The notes beneath the pieces are model-generated. The model was not told the DNA's origin. It ran no database searches and saw only the letters and a list, made by a program, of their open reading frames with translations. Below are positions 1-11,483 of a DNA stretch of 64,000 nt, piece by piece. This DNA comes from Doryteuthis pealeii (taxonomy: Eukaryota; Mollusca; Cephalopoda; Myopsida; Loliginidae), in the NCBI GenBank assembly GCA_023376005.1, contig CM042157.1, forward strand, positions 55,757,287 to 55,821,286, read 5' to 3'. The translations under genes were made by a program, and so were the position numbers. Each line of letters opens with the position of its first letter. Position 1 is the first letter of the stretch.

Positions 1-664
1 TGAATACCTAATGTGTTCAGACATTGCCAATAACAGTAATGTGTTCTGTTTTATTCATGAAGCCTTTACTATAGCTGTTTTTGTTTCTTACAAACTGAGA
101 TTTCTTACGCTTTCAAAACAATCTTTACTAGCTTTTTTCATGTTTTTTTTTGTTGTTTTCTTTTGAATTTTCTAAAGTCCTCCATTTAAGTAATGTATGA
201 AGTTTGTACAAAAAACTCAGATTGTCCACTATTTTATTGTTTTAATTTTTTTTCGATTCACATGTGTTTTGTATGTGATAAATGAAAAAAAATCTAACTG
301 GGCTTCCTACCAAAAAATGATCTATTTTAATGTGATAAGTAGATGTTGCTTAAAAAGAAAAGAAATCAATATTTCAGAATCTCATTGATTTCACTGTAAG
401 ACTTACAGGAATAAATCTAGCATTGGGGAATCTGCTATTAAATGGTAGAGAGTGAAGTTGGAACAGATTCTGGAATTCTAATTGAAAAATATTGACAATT
501 TTCAAATCAGCTTTGGAAAATTTTTGAGCTTAAAATTTCTTTAGCATTAATTGAACCTGCTCAGTTGTATTGTTTATTAGAACTGAAGAGGGAACTAGTT
601 TATCTTTAGAAAAATTAAAGATATGTATTTAGATTTAGTAGGACACATGACATAGCAGATATAA
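1..664. other. AT-rich unannotated stretch
   Basis: No gene, RNA or repeated family was recognised. The sequence is AT-rich with T-runs. The longest reading frame (197-388, + strand) has biased low-complexity composition and no recognisable motif, so I treat it as chance. Confidence 0.6.
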
Positions 665-666
665 GT

Positions 667-930
667 GTTGAGTTAATACAGTTTTAAGGGGCAATCATCA
701 GGAGATTGCAGGTTCAATCCTGACTACAGGTGAAAATAACATAGGAAACATAACTTAACAATGGATTAAATAAATGGTTTAGTTTGAAGTTCCATGAACA
801 CTCCCAAGTTTGACAAGAAACACCTGAAGAAGACCAGAGTGCATATTGGCCAAAACATTGTATATATAACAATAAAGATGAGGACAACAGTCTGAAAAAT
901 TTAAATTATACAAATTATCAAGCCTCATCA
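667..930 (+). mobile_element. F-family SINE-like element
   Basis: This copy aligns by eye to the F elements at 24052, 26386 and 46930. It carries a B-box-like motif (GGTTCAATCC, near 712) downstream of an A-box-like stretch, which suggests a Pol III promoter of tRNA origin. The 3' part, with AACAATAAAGATGAGGACAA and then ATTATCAAGCCTC, is the most conserved segment. It lacks the middle block (CATGGTTAATGG) seen in the 24 kb and 47 kb copies. The tRNA origin is an inference from the box motif only. Confidence 0.6.
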
Positions 931-1234
931 GATAAATAAAAATTAGTTTATACTTTTGAATTGTAATGATATAAATTATGCTGTATAAGTTATTACCTAT
1001 TTAGAGAATAGCTGGTATATTTAACCAAACTTCCAAGGCAAAGGAATATACTAGTTTGACTCTCCAAAGGAACTTATTCTTTATTTCATATTTCTTATTG
1101 AGTTGATAATTTCATTTCTTGTATTTATAATTCAGGAGATATGAATGACACTGACAAGTTGATAGAAGTTGCCTTTATTCATATCAATATAAAAGGATGG
1201 GAAATATAGGTGGGAAAATAGTTATCAATACAGT
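931..1234. other. AT-rich unannotated stretch
   Basis: Nothing recognisable is seen between the F copy and the A fragment. Confidence 0.5.
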
Positions 1235-1412
1235 GCTCAAATTTTGTCCAATGCTGTTTGTATTTACCTTGCACTAATACCCTTGGGAAATGTATGAATC
1301 CACTTCTATGCCAGTGATGAGTAAAATAGTTGGGTTGAATTGCATCTCAAACTATGCTGGTGGGCAGCCAGTCTAAGAAAACAACTCTGAATTCAAACCA
1401 ATGGTTGCACTA
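1235..1412 (+). mobile_element. A-family SINE, truncated and diverged
   Basis: The body matches the A family: the B-box remnant, a GCTGTTTG block, then CACTAATACCCTTGGGAAA and GTATGAATCCA, then GCCAGTCTAAGAAAACAACT and AATTCAAACCA. The 5' tRNA-like head is largely lost and the 3' tail is missing. Confidence 0.6.
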
Positions 1413-1611
1413 TCTAACAGCTCAGGCAATGATTGATTGATTTTAACAGCATGTCAACCTGTTAGGGGTTTTATGACTAGAGGTTAGGGAATTGCATACA
1501 TTGTATGTTTATATCTACATTTTTTGTAGTTTTTTGCACATGCTTATATGATATCAAGTATTCCTATCTAATACAAATAATTTGTAAACAGATTTGTTTG
1601 ATCCATAAATC

Positions 1612-1832
1612 AGACCCGAGCAGATACTACTACTCTGGATTAAAGTGGACCTAGTAGTATTAATTGCATTGAAGAGGTACTTCACACTCCCGACAGTTCC
1701 GAAAGTGGAATCTCACCATTGGATGAAGTTGAGTATCATACCCAGGACACCCCTTCTTTTTTTTGTGGGGGGAGGGGAGTTACCCCCTGCTAGGGATACA
1801 GGTGTTCTAAGTCCTGCCAAGTTTTTTATATA
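1612..1832 (-). mobile_element. C-family element, partial
   Basis: On the minus strand this reads as the 5' half of the C family. In + orientation it shows the diverged blocks for 'tactaccactctg', 'gtactccacact' and 'cccaggacaccccttc', and the later ACCCCCTGCTAGGGATACA block. The internal array and the (AATC)n tail are absent. Confidence 0.6.
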
Positions 1833-3043
1833 ATTAATCAAATCCAATTTTGGCCTGGTACTGACAGTAATTTAAACTGTAGAGAAGATAACAGGAAACT
1901 ACTCCACCATTTCTTCCAAGAGAGTCATAGTAATTCAGTTCACAGTGAAGAGTCATGATTGTCCAAATCCTGATATGATACTTTATATTTCATATAAGGA
2001 TAAGCCAGTGATTTTTTTGTTGATATTTTAAAATCAAGAATCCCCCTCCCCCATTGGCCAGGTTGTTTGATATTTTTCACATCGCTGGCCACAATATACT
2101 TCAATTTCATCTCCACCTTCTTTTCCGTATTGGCTCAAATTACTTGACAATTTAATTTTCCCATCATTGTGGAGGTCTTCTGAGTGGTTGTTTCTGATCT
2201 CTTAAATACCACTTGACAACTGCTCAGATCCACCTGTTGTCTGTGAACATTGTGGAACTTTTACTTTCAGTGTTCTACAATCACATCTTTCTCTCGATTC
2301 CACTACCAAATTACCTCACTTTGGATGTGCTCATATATGGAACCTTCCATAGCCCACTGCCTCATAACCAGTCACTGTTCTTGCTTCAAGTGATATGAAA
2401 TAAGTTATGATATGAGATAGTAAAAAAAATAATTTTCTGGGACATGATCACATTTTGTGAAAGCCTGTACTTACTGATAACTACAATGTGTCATATATAA
2501 TTTCTATATGTAAGTTGGTTGAGAACTGAAGAAAATTTAAAATTAAAAAAAAATTCATCCTTCATTTATATCTGTCCAACTCTCCCCCCCCCCATTTGAT
2601 TTCAAATCAATATTTGCACTAATCACCTAGCTACATCTTTAAGCTCCTCCTAAGATTTCCTATTGTCATTGGGCTTATGTGTCCATAGAAACAATATTGT
2701 GCATTCCTCGTTATCAGTCTCTATTTTATCATTTGCCTAAATCCAGGTAAAATATTCTGATTACAATTATTACTACTATTACTGAATGTTAAAGATTTTA
2801 AAAGTGTTTAAATGACTACTTGGAGGCATAATACACAGTTATGAAATCAGAATATTTTCTTTTGCTTTATCATAATAGGTATCAAAACAATGCTTTATAG
2901 TTTTGTATATTTAAATTCCTGAACTACAATAGAATATTACTTTTATTAGACTATTTTAAATTTTGTATCTAAATATAATTTATAAATACACAATACACAT
3001 AATTTCTTTCTTCCTCTCTCATATACATATATATATGTGTGTA
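1833..3043. other. Unannotated stretch with a GC-richer block
   Basis: About 2040-2400 is less AT-rich than its surroundings and reads in unusual blocks on both strands, but I recognise no protein. Poly-C runs occur near 2042 and 2585. The rest is AT-rich with no repeated family identified. Confidence 0.4.
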
Positions 3044-3052
3044 TATTTATGC

Positions 3053-3105
<53 letters not shown>

Positions 3106-3126
3106 ATATACACATACACACACACG
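3044..3126. repeat. Compound palindromic microsatellite (GT)n(AT)n(AC)n
   Basis: A GT tract runs into an AT tract interrupted by a central TATTATAT and then into an AC tract. The whole block is therefore close to its own reverse complement and could extrude as a cruciform. Confidence 0.95.
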
Positions 3127-4819
3127 TTTTATAATGTATTCCTCTTAAAATAAACACTTCCTGGTGATGGTCTAAGGCTGAAACCAGTCAGGAGGAATAG
3201 CAAATTAATAAAAGTCATTTATCAACATTTATGTGTCACTTTTTTTGTTCACACACACTAACGAATGAATGAGATGGAGGCATTTACTTTCTAGAAAATA
3301 GAAATTTACTATGCAGTAAAGAGCACTTTTGATAGGTGATCATCAAATAAAAGAAATGAAACATTGTCATCAAAGAAATTTGGCAACATATGCTAAGTGT
3401 ATGTGTAGAAGAAAGAAAAGCCAATCAAGCAGCCAACCATCCTACCACTAGTGGGCCTGTTAAGATCGGTCGACTCACAACCCTGCCATCCTGTCTGGGA
3501 AGTGTTTTGGGTGGTTTATGAAATGTAGAGAATGTAGTTGATGTAGAAAAAGTAAGAGGAGGCTTCATCATTTGTGTCAGGATGGCCAGCAGCCCAACTC
3601 GGCACCTTGTACTTTGGCAACCTGCCTACTTTTCAGTTGTGTTACACCATTGTTCATACTGCAATTGATACCCACTCAGAAGAAGGATGGGTGAAATAAG
3701 TGTGATGTACATACATAAATAAGTAAACCAGTGGATGATAAGACTTTGGAATGGAGAACAGTGGTTGTGATGATACTGATATTTCTGTAGATGTTTAGAG
3801 AGAAAACATACACATATATATATGTATGTATATGTATATATACACATATGGTATAGGTAAGAGTGATGATGAGAGAAAAAGTGAGGTTTCTCAGAATAGA
3901 AAGGTAAAATATTAAATTTTGTGACTAATAGAGGAGAAAAGGTTAAGGATCATTAATGAAAAAAAAAAAAGAAAAAAGTGCAAACACAGAAAGTAAGAAA
4001 TCATCAGTTAGGGGGAGGGAAAATAAGTTTGAGGAGTGAGTGAAGATCTGAGGGGGAGAGAAAGATAGAAATAAGAGTAATAGATAATTCTGAAGTGGAG
4101 AAGGAATGATTTGCTGCCAAGCAAAGTTATAAAGAAATTTGACAAGTTTTGAATAACATGTTCTCTTGTGATTACCTCTGAAGATTTAATTGATTTCCTC
4201 ATACAAAATGGCCCTTAACGGAAACCACATGGTATGTGAATGGAGTGATTTCTTATTCTGGAACTGTATATAAAAAATTAATGTTTCAACATTACAATCT
4301 TGAATTAGGGAACCCTTTATACAGCAAAGTTAGATGTGTTTATAAACACGGTGTACATAGTATTTTGTAGTATGATTCTTTTGTTTCTTTGTTTATTTTC
4401 ATGTTTTACATTTTGAGTTGCAACTTTTTCTTAGTTTTGTATTTCTGTCTTAAGTTTAGATATATACAATTGTTTATTTTTTTTCAATTTCTTTTTATAT
4501 ACAATTACTAATTCTATATTTGATATTTCTTAAATCCCAAATGAGTTTAAACTTTATTCTTTTGATTTTTACCTGCCAATTATTTTCACAAAGTTTAAAA
4601 AAAACAAAAAAAAACTCCCCAAACCCCCTCATACATTGTTATTTTGTCACATAGAACTGAATCTTCTTAAAGTCATTGGTATTGCTTTACTTTACTTACT
4701 ATTCAAAACTTATGATATTAGAAAAAATCTTTTTGTTGATATTATTTTGGTTTTCTTTAATTATAAAAATATTTAAAAAATCAGATATTATGATCAATTC
4801 AGTAATGTTGGCAATTACC
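3127..4819. other. Unannotated stretch
   Basis: No gene was recognised. A short (TA/TG)n microsatellite lies near 3808-3848. Purine-rich stretches occur at 3955-4080. 3420-3620 is somewhat GC-richer without identifiable homology. Reading frames on the minus strand at 3626 and 4008 overlap low-complexity DNA and are not supported. Confidence 0.4.
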
Positions 4820-5297
4820 TTCTGTAGAGTGGGAAGTACCTCTTCATTGACATTACTTCCAGGTCACTCTGATCCTGAATGATAGTACCTGTTAGGGTCC
4901 CCTCTATGGGTCAAATAGATCTCTTTAAAAATTATTTGTATTCGATAGGAATACTTAATGCCATATAACTAAATTATTTGTATTAAGAATAGTCACTTGA
5001 AGCTATAATTGTTTACTAAAAATTATTATTATTAGTTACTTAAAACCATATAAATGAGTAAAATTGTGCAAACAAATGACCATATAATTGTGTGCAAATT
5101 ATTTGTATTTGATTGGAATATCTTTTAAGTAGGCGGAGTGACCTATTGTTATATCAGCCAGACAGCAAGGGAGTCTATCCCCTTTTACTAGTGCTAGACC
5201 ATTGCACTAGTCAATTGACTAATTTCCCTAGCCTGTAGGCATAAAAGAATGCTAGACTGGTTGACATGTCATTAAAATCGATCAATCAATCAATCTA
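4820..5297 (+). mobile_element. C-family element with internal array and a G fragment inside
   Basis: Starts in the C block preceding CCTGTTAGGGTCCC and the 'gggtcaaatagat' block. It continues into the C internal array of units built on TTATTTGTATT and ATAGGAATACTT (4925-5125). After a minus-strand G fragment (5131-5207) it resumes with the C tail: GGCATAAAA, then GGTTGACATG, then (ATCA)n near 5280-5295. The 5' end of C is missing. Confidence 0.7.
5131..5207 (-). mobile_element. G-family SINE 3' fragment nested in C
   Basis: In + orientation it reads the complement of the G 3' half: 'gtgacctattg', then 'gggagtctatcccctttt', then 'ctagtgctagacca'. Only about 75 bp is present. C sequence lies on both sides, so this is a 5'-truncated insertion or a remnant of a larger one. 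Confidence 0.65.
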
Positions 5298-6171
5298 AAC
5301 AAAATCCCATTTCAACTTTTATAGTTTAGTTTATTTATCAATTCTTGAGTTAACCACAATTTTATAGAAATTTTACTCAAAATTTCTTGAGTATTTGAAG
5401 GTTGCATTTTTATATTGATACTTTAATATTGATATTATTAAAGGGGACCATTTGTCTTGTATTTAAGAATGGACATCTTTAATGTTGGGCAAGTCTTTCA
5501 TCAACTTATATCATCTGTAATAATTCATGGCATCCATCTGGTTATGCATCATTTCCTTTATGACTTTTTATTCTATATTTTTTTATTCAGTATTTGTTAT
5601 TGTGCATATTTCATCATTTTCCTGTTACTAAATAGAGAAAATGACACCTACAGAAGAGGTGGTAGTTGTATCTCTTATATTCTTGATATGTTATCTCCTG
5701 ATTGCTATTCAGTACCTTTTTATTTAGAGTCTTTTTATCTATATTAATGTCAGTGAAGTTTTACTATTTATAGAGGATAGTCTTTTAGTTACTTTTTGAT
5801 TGGTGTATTCTACATTCTGTAGCTTAGGATAGAACATTTTTAAAATTCCAAAGCCATTCCTGATTTGGTTGATACACATAATACTGCTTTCTATGAGTCT
5901 TAAAATATTTTAACTTTGAAGAATAGATTAAGATTGTTAGAACAGAAAGCTGAATCACTTTAATAATATAAGCTTTAAATATTGATATTAATTTATCACC
6001 AAGCAAGTTTTTCAGTTATCATTTAATGTCCTGTCACAGCTGAGGATTAATCAAAGAAAGTAATTAAAACTTGAAAAATAAAAAGAATGAATAAAAATAT
6101 TATGCTCTAAAGAGTGCTGGAACTTCAACTAACTTTGTTTAAAATTTTCAAAAGTACAAAAAATGTGTATT
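5298..6171. other. Unannotated stretch
   Basis: Contains a 96-codon open frame at 5457-5747 (+) that is rich in Phe, Tyr, Ile and Leu and resembles a membrane segment. Such composition is the default for AT-rich DNA, and there is no motif, so I do not call it a gene. Confidence 0.4.
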
Positions 6172-6290
6172 AATCAAACCACTCTGTCATGGGCAGGATG
6201 TGACACAAGGTCAATTCTTTTTAAGTGAAGTACAGTTTTTATTTTTTTATTTCGAGTTTTTCTTTTTCTAGACAGATTGCCTCATCAACA
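6172..6290 (-). mobile_element. A-family SINE, 3' half
   Basis: In + orientation it shows the complement of the A tail (CTGTCATGGGCAGGATGTGA), then a diverged block matching 'ttcaaagttttccttattctagactggttgcc'. It stops where the J module begins. Confidence 0.65.
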
Positions 6291-6495
6291 TCATGTCATG
6301 CTGACAGAACAGATCTCTATGACTCTTCCTCTCCACCTATCTCTATCAACCATCACTTCTGGAAGGTCCTCTTGGACACCATCCAGTATCTGTGCAGAGC
6401 CGTGATGTAGGTCTTTGCTTGTGTGTCCATATGTAGGTGCCCATAGGAGTATGTCACTTATGAGCTTGTTCTTGCTTCTCCAGCTTTGTCAAATG
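6285..6495 (+). repeat. J module
   Basis: About 200 bp closely matching 61165-61370: 'atgctgacag', 'ctctatgactct', 'ccatcacttctggaagtcct'-like, 'gtgtccatatgtaggt', 'gcttgttcttgcttctccag'. Here J lies in an A copy in the opposite relative orientation to the 61 kb copy, so J looks like an independent insertion rather than a fixed part of A. Confidence 0.65.
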
Positions 6496-7085
6496 CAAGG
6501 GAATAATTATCACTTGGGTCTTTGAATTCAAGTGATTTATATTTTATCTAAAAAAAATGTTGATAGTTATAAAATGTTTACTATTTAGTAAACTATGCAG
6601 TAGATTTCTCAGATTTTCTTGTAAATCCTGAAATATATTCAAATAATTCTGAGTTATCAATGTTGACAGAAGGTTTAATAAGCTTAGTTTTTTGTTTGGT
6701 TTCTAAGTAGAGATCTATTGATTTCGCTCTGTATTTTTCTACTACAAGTTATGTCATATACATTAAAGCTACTCCATCACATAAATTAACTTTCTCATAA
6801 AAGCATATATTAATCGTAGCTAATCAAAGAAATAAGGCTTTAATTGCTTTGAACTGGCCGATTTACATCCTGTATGATAAGAATGGTGGTCTCTATGGAG
6901 AAGCAATTACTTCCTTGTTAATTGAGGTTTAACACTTTTCATGCTGTCCTTGTACAAACTAGCCTTTTCAATATATACTCTGGTATTGGTTAGCATAAGA
7001 TGATTTATAGGCATTTACCAAACCCAAGGTCATTTTTTTTGTAAAGCTGATTTGAAGAGGTATACATAAGTTATCATCATAGACT
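6496..7085. other. AT-rich unannotated stretch
   Basis: No repeated family or coding signal was recognised. Confidence 0.5.
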
Positions 7086-7340
7086 TGGACAACTCAAGTT
7101 CATATCCTGAATGAAGACGTTTACATTTTACATAAAGGTAATACTCTTGGAAAAGATATGAATCCACCTATTCTCAATCCACTTATGGACAAATAGGACA
7201 GACTAGGCTCTTTAACCTTGGTAATACAACCCATCTAGTAGAAGGAAAATTCTGGATTCAAACCTGTTAAACTTTGCTTAAAAAATAACCCTGTGTCATA
7301 TCCTGCTTATGTGGAAGGCTTGGTAAATACATAAAAAGAA
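7086..7340 (+). mobile_element. A-family SINE, nearly complete
   Basis: Blocks in order: B-box region (GTTCATATCCTGAATGAAG), 'taatactcttgg', 'gatatgaatccacctattctc', 'atggacaaatag', 'ggctctttaaccttgg', 'tagtagaaggaaaa', 'attcaaacctgttaaac', then the tail 'tcatatcctgcttatgtgg'. The A-box end is weak. Confidence 0.75.
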
Positions 7341-8016
7341 AATAATGATCATCCTCATTGTGTCTCTGGGTTTAGAACATATTAATGCCATGGCTGTTCT
7401 TTTTTCACCTCCATTTGCCTCAGTGTTTACAAATCATATATTCTTTTACATTCCAGTCATCTCTATCATCTGTCCATCTTTATCTTTCAGCTTTATTTCT
7501 GTTTTTCATGCAGCCCTGGAAAATTACCATTATCAGATGATAGAAGAGAATAAATAGATGAAATAGAAAATGAAAGACTTCTTTGTGTTGATGTCAGTAA
7601 TTTAATGTAGGACAAAACTGTTTTGATTTCTTCCTCAGAATTAAAGAAGGGGAGAAATAGTTTATGCATAGACATTTCTATAATCTACTAAAAACTTCCT
7701 TGTTTCTAGCATTTTCCTATAAGAGTGTTGAATAATATTGCAGTATATGATTTTTTTAAATTTGAACTCTTATCACAAGATTGTTGTAAAACAAATCCTT
7801 TTAGTGCCATAAAGTTGACAAGTCATTGTAACTATTGAATATAAAAGTCTAAAGTTTTCTACAGGTGAAATATAAATTGAATCTCATAATTTATCTTTTC
7901 TGCTCAGTATTTTATATATTTTTCTTTAAGAGTATTTCTGTATTTGAAGCTGTGGCATTTGTCAATAAAAATTAGATAAAAAAAATGTCCTTCTCCTTTC
8001 AGTTTTTTTATACTTT
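7341..8016. other. AT-rich unannotated stretch
   Basis: Short frames on both strands overlap each other near 7493-7557. None shows a recognisable domain. Confidence 0.45.
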
Positions 8017-8172
8017 GTCAATAGGTCTGTAGCTCACTGATGAAAAAACATTTATTTTATACAACAAGTATTTATTTTTCTATGTAATGTCATTTTTTGT
8101 TAATGCACTTAACACTTCTCCCTTATCCATATACATCGAATATCATATAGTGAAAATTTCAAGCTACAAATT
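8017..8172 (+). repeat. E-family repeat, uninterrupted copy
   Basis: Shares ordered blocks with 9768-10170 and 15918-16085: 'aggtctgtagctcactgat', 'cacttaacacttctcc', 'tcgaatatcatatagtgaaaatttca', 'caagctaca'. This copy has the site 'tctgtagctcactgat' intact; the same site is split by a B SINE at 9.8 kb. The family type is unknown. Confidence 0.65.
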
Positions 8173-8230
8173 TATTTGTTAATTTATTTTTTTCTGGATT
8201 GAACATTTTTTTCCCTTCTCTTTGACTAGG

Positions 8231-8353
8231 TACAGGGGTTGGACAAAATAATGTTCTCATTATTTTTCTATTATTTTGTCCAACCTATATATATATAGGA
8301 TTGGACAAAATTATGAAAGAATAATGTTTCCATTATTTCGTCCAACCCTTGTA
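8231..8353. mobile_element. Mariner-type MITE with nested inverted repeats
   Basis: Flanked by TA on both sides (8231-8232 and 8352-8353). The 21-bp outer ends CAGGGGTTGGACAAAATAATG and its near-complement at 8331-8351 differ at about three positions. A second inverted pair lies inside (8273-8285 and 8298-8310), separated by a short (TA)n. The TIR and TA target are typical of Tc1/mariner elements (established knowledge). There is no coding capacity. Confidence 0.85.
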
Positions 8354-8509
8354 TGTTGAATAATAGGTATTTACCCAACCTGTTCGCCATGGTAGGATGT
8401 GACACAAGATCACAAGTATGGGGCATCCAGCAAGGATCAAATTTGCTATTCAAGAGTAATGGATCTGTGAGACTGGCTTGCTAACCATTAAACCACAATG
8501 GGGTGCCTT
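8354..8509 (-). mobile_element. H-family SINE
   Basis: Reads on the minus strand as GGCACCCC, an A-box-like 'tggtttaatggttagcaagc', a B-box-like 'tttgatcctt' and the 3' tail 'gtgtcacatcctaccatggc' ending in 'ggtaaatacc'. Directly abuts the MITE at 8231-8353. Confidence 0.75.
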
Positions 8510-9159
8510 AAACTATATTTCTGGTTTGCTTCAATATTAATGCATCCGTTCTTTCTTTTCAAATGATTTTAAGAAACCAATAATTCTCCAAATCTTTTTT
8601 CGTTTTTTGTTATCAAATATTAAAATATATGTTCTATTAGAAATCTATAGGGATTATTAACTATCAAATATTGACATTTTCTGTTTTCTTTTCTACAGTG
8701 TCCAATTAATTTAATTAGTCCTCAGTATTGGTTTCTACTCTTTATTGTAATTTATAGTTAGACTATATTAAGAAAAATAATTACAATTATTTTGTAGAAT
8801 AACTTATATAGGTAATAAAGAAATTCATGTTTATTATATATTTTTCAATGTAGATAGAAACACTGCTTAGTGTTTTAGTCATCGTATATATCAATTCATT
8901 CAAAATGAAACAGAAGAAAAACTTCAATTCATATCATGCTAATATTTGAAACATGGCTTTAGCTTATATATCTTTTTATAGCGGTCAAATGATTCACCTA
9001 TTAAAAAAAGACAAACAAAAACCCAACAAACTTACTAATTTGAGTTAGGGTAAAAAAAATATTTTTATCTAAACTGTAGTGATTCATGGATATTTTTAGA
9101 TCCATTTGTTTGTTTTGGATTTTATCTCCAAATATGTTGAGTTAGCATCATGTAAACAC
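8510..9159. other. AT-rich unannotated stretch
   Basis: Very AT-rich sequence with short A and T runs and nothing recognisable. Confidence 0.5.
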
Positions 9160-9670
9160 ATTTGAAGAATGGTAAAGAAACAATTAGAATTAGCAGCTGG
9201 GATTTGCGTCTTTTTCTTTTCAATACTCAAAATCCCTCCAAGCAAGACCAGTTGGTCACTATAGGCAAAGGGTTACTAAGACAGGGTAAGACACTCATTA
9301 AGCCTGGACTTAAAAAGTTCAAGGTTGTAGCTGGGAGGAAAACATTCTGAAGGAGTTTGATCCACAGTGCAGATGTTCTTGAAAAGAAGCATTTAGAATG
9401 GAACATGTGTTTAGTGTGGGTAAAATCCAGAAAGAACAGATGCTGTTTGCTAGAAAGAGTAAAAGTGGAAACTCTCAAATAGGTGAAACCAGTGAATGCT
9501 GTTCATCTCCCATAAAAGTTAAAATAGGTGATGGACAAACTGGCTACATTCTGGTAATAAGAAGTGATCCTCTTCCACAAAACCATATAACTGGTTCTGC
9601 ACTTTATTTTTCAAATAAGGATATTTCATGGGTCAATTCTAAACTGATAGATAAAACATCTACTTAAAAA
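9160..9670 (+). other. Possible decayed coding segment, unrecognised
   Basis: Three frames are open in relay: 9162-9350 (+), 9398-9667 (+) and an overlapping minus frame. The + frames have a more ordinary amino-acid mix (Lys, Gly, Ser, Val, Gln, Asp) than the surrounding AT-rich DNA. A short segment near 9300 reads as PGLKKFKVVAGRKTF. I recognise no domain. It could be a decayed transposon gene, a host exon or chance. Confidence 0.25.
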
Positions 9671-9767
9671 GAATGTGACAAAAGTAATTATAAGGTCTTG
9701 AGAAACTCACATATTGACCTTTCACTTCTGTTTTATACTTTTTTGGTATTATAATGATGTAAGTTTG

Positions 9768-9786
9768 ACAGTATGTCTGTAGCTCA
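9768..9786 (+). repeat. E-family repeat, left fragment
   Basis: Ends in GTCTGTAGCTCA, matching the intact E copy at about 8028. The final GTAGCTCA is repeated at 10012-10019 on the other side of the B insertion. Confidence 0.7.
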
Positions 9787-10011
9787 ATGGGGAGAGTTCC
9801 TTGGCATAGTGGTTATTATACTGGACTGCGACATTGTAGTGAGTTTGAATTCCAGTTCACTATCGAAATAATACCCTTGTGGAAGGTATGAACTCTCTCA
9901 TCCCCCAGCTATGGGTTAAATAGTGCCACTACTGTTATTCTACAAGAATGGCTTTGGCATTAAATAACTCATGAAGGTTGATATGCCATTAAACAAATTA
10001 AATCAAAAACC
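9787..10011 (+). mobile_element. B-family SINE inserted in E, with 8-bp target duplication
   Basis: Reference copy of B. A-box-like TGGCATAGTGGTTATTATAC, B-box-like GTTTGAATTCCAG, central body 'taatacccttgtggaaggtatgaa' and 'cagctatgggttaaatag', and tail TTTGGCATTAAATAACTC followed by GGTTGATATGCCATTAAAC. It is bounded by GTAGCTCA at 9779-9786 and 10012-10019. The head is tRNA-like (seen); Pol III transcription is inferred. Confidence 0.85.
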
Positions 10012-10170
10012 GTAGCTCACTGATAAAAATATAGTCAACATAACTTCATTCTTTGAGAATACACTTTACCTAACACTTCTCTATTATTCATAAAGATTGA
10101 ATATATTATACAATGAGAATTTTGGATGAAATTTCAGCTAATAACTGTGTCAAGCTACAATCTTATTGAT
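10012..10170 (+). repeat. E-family repeat, right fragment
   Basis: Resumes E with GTAGCTCACTGATAAAAATA, then 'cctaacacttctc', 'gattgaatatattatacaatgag', 'actgtgtcaagctacaat'. Confidence 0.7.
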
Positions 10171-10849
10171 CTAGCCTTGTACAAATAATAGATTCACATT
10201 TCATTGGAAACTTCTGATGGATATTGATACCTGTCCATCTAATTGGCATTAAACATTTTAGTCTTACCTGACGATTTTGTTTACTAACTCCTGTTGAACT
10301 TGTGAAAATGTTTTGTCAGCAGACTTGTAAAAGTTAAAATAGACAAATAATAAATAGTCTACTGCAAAGTATTCTAATAAACATATCAATGTGTTGTTAG
10401 TTAACAGAAAATCTAATCATTATCAATTTAGATATTTATAGAAAATTATCTATTAGGAAATGTTTACACTCACATGACTCAACATAGTATAAATTATGCA
10501 AATGGAAATAATATTTAGTGCTAAATGTCTTGTACAAGTATTGATATACCATAGGATTATTTACAAATACTTGATATCACAATAAATCTATGCATGCAGG
10601 TAGACATTTTCTTTTTTTGTTTAGATTCTATCTTTAATACATTTTTATTTAGTGAGAATTTAAAAGGGGGATAAGGTATCAGATCATGTCTATTTTTATT
10701 CTCTTTAACACTATCTCTGGAGGGTAAACATTGATATTGATGTTCTTTGTTATGTACATGAAGGCCACCTGTAATTTTGGGAATATTGCAAGCATTGAAA
10801 ATGCAGACTTCTAACAAAGATACTTTTATTGTTGTTTCAGTTACTGCAT
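10171..10849. other. AT-rich unannotated stretch
   Basis: Nothing recognisable; a minus frame at 10557-10817 has no motif. Confidence 0.45.
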
Positions 10850-11142
10850 TTTATATGTATTTACTCAACTCCTCTGCTATGGGCAGAATGTTATACAATG
10901 TCAATTTTTAAGTGGAATACAGTTGGTTTGAATTCAAAGTTTACTTTCTCTTAGACTGGTTGCTTAACCAAGGTGAAAGAACCTGTCTGTCCAACTATTT
11001 ATCCATAGCCAGAGAGAGAAGAATTGTATTCATGCCTTTCTTTTGAGCATTAGCATCGAGTGAAACACAAACAGCCTCATCCAGGATTTGAACTCTGGTC
11101 ACCGATTACATTTCCTATGACGATAACTGTTAGACTAAACTT
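10850..11142 (-). mobile_element. A-family SINE, nearly full length
   Basis: In + orientation: tail complement (ACTCAACTCCTCTGC), 'ttggtttgaattcaaagttt', 'tagactggttgc', 'tatttatccatagcc', 'gtattcatgcctttc', 'aaacagcctcatccagg', the B-box complement 'tttgaactctgg', and the A-box complement 'gataactgttagac'. It shows the complete A layout. Confidence 0.8.
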
Positions 11143-11483
11143 TTTATTACTATTTGTATTGCTAAAACTATGACGACATGCTAGCTACAGTAACACAATG
11201 ATTTCTGTTGAATGGTGAAAGTAGTCTAAAATTAGGGCATGGTTTTGTATTTTTAACTGTTCTTGGCTTTATGCAGTTGTTAATGTAGACATACATAAAC
11301 AAAAGTGGAAAGAATGTATTCTCAACTTTCTTGAAGCTTGAAATAAAATCTATGCAAGAGCAGAAAATAGTGATATAAACAAATTTTCCTTTAGAAGTTT
11401 TTTTTGTTGTTGTTAATAAAGAAGGTAACATTTTTATTGTTTTAACCGTTGTGTAAATATTTTAAGTAAGCATACTTTTGTAC
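11143..11483. other. Unannotated stretch
   Basis: A minus frame at 11168-11431 is open but has no identifiable domain. Confidence 0.4.

Noticed and set aside
5457..5747. 96-codon frame resembling a membrane protein
   Set aside because: Phe/Ile/Tyr/Leu composition is expected from AT-rich DNA; no motif, splice signal or start context supports it.
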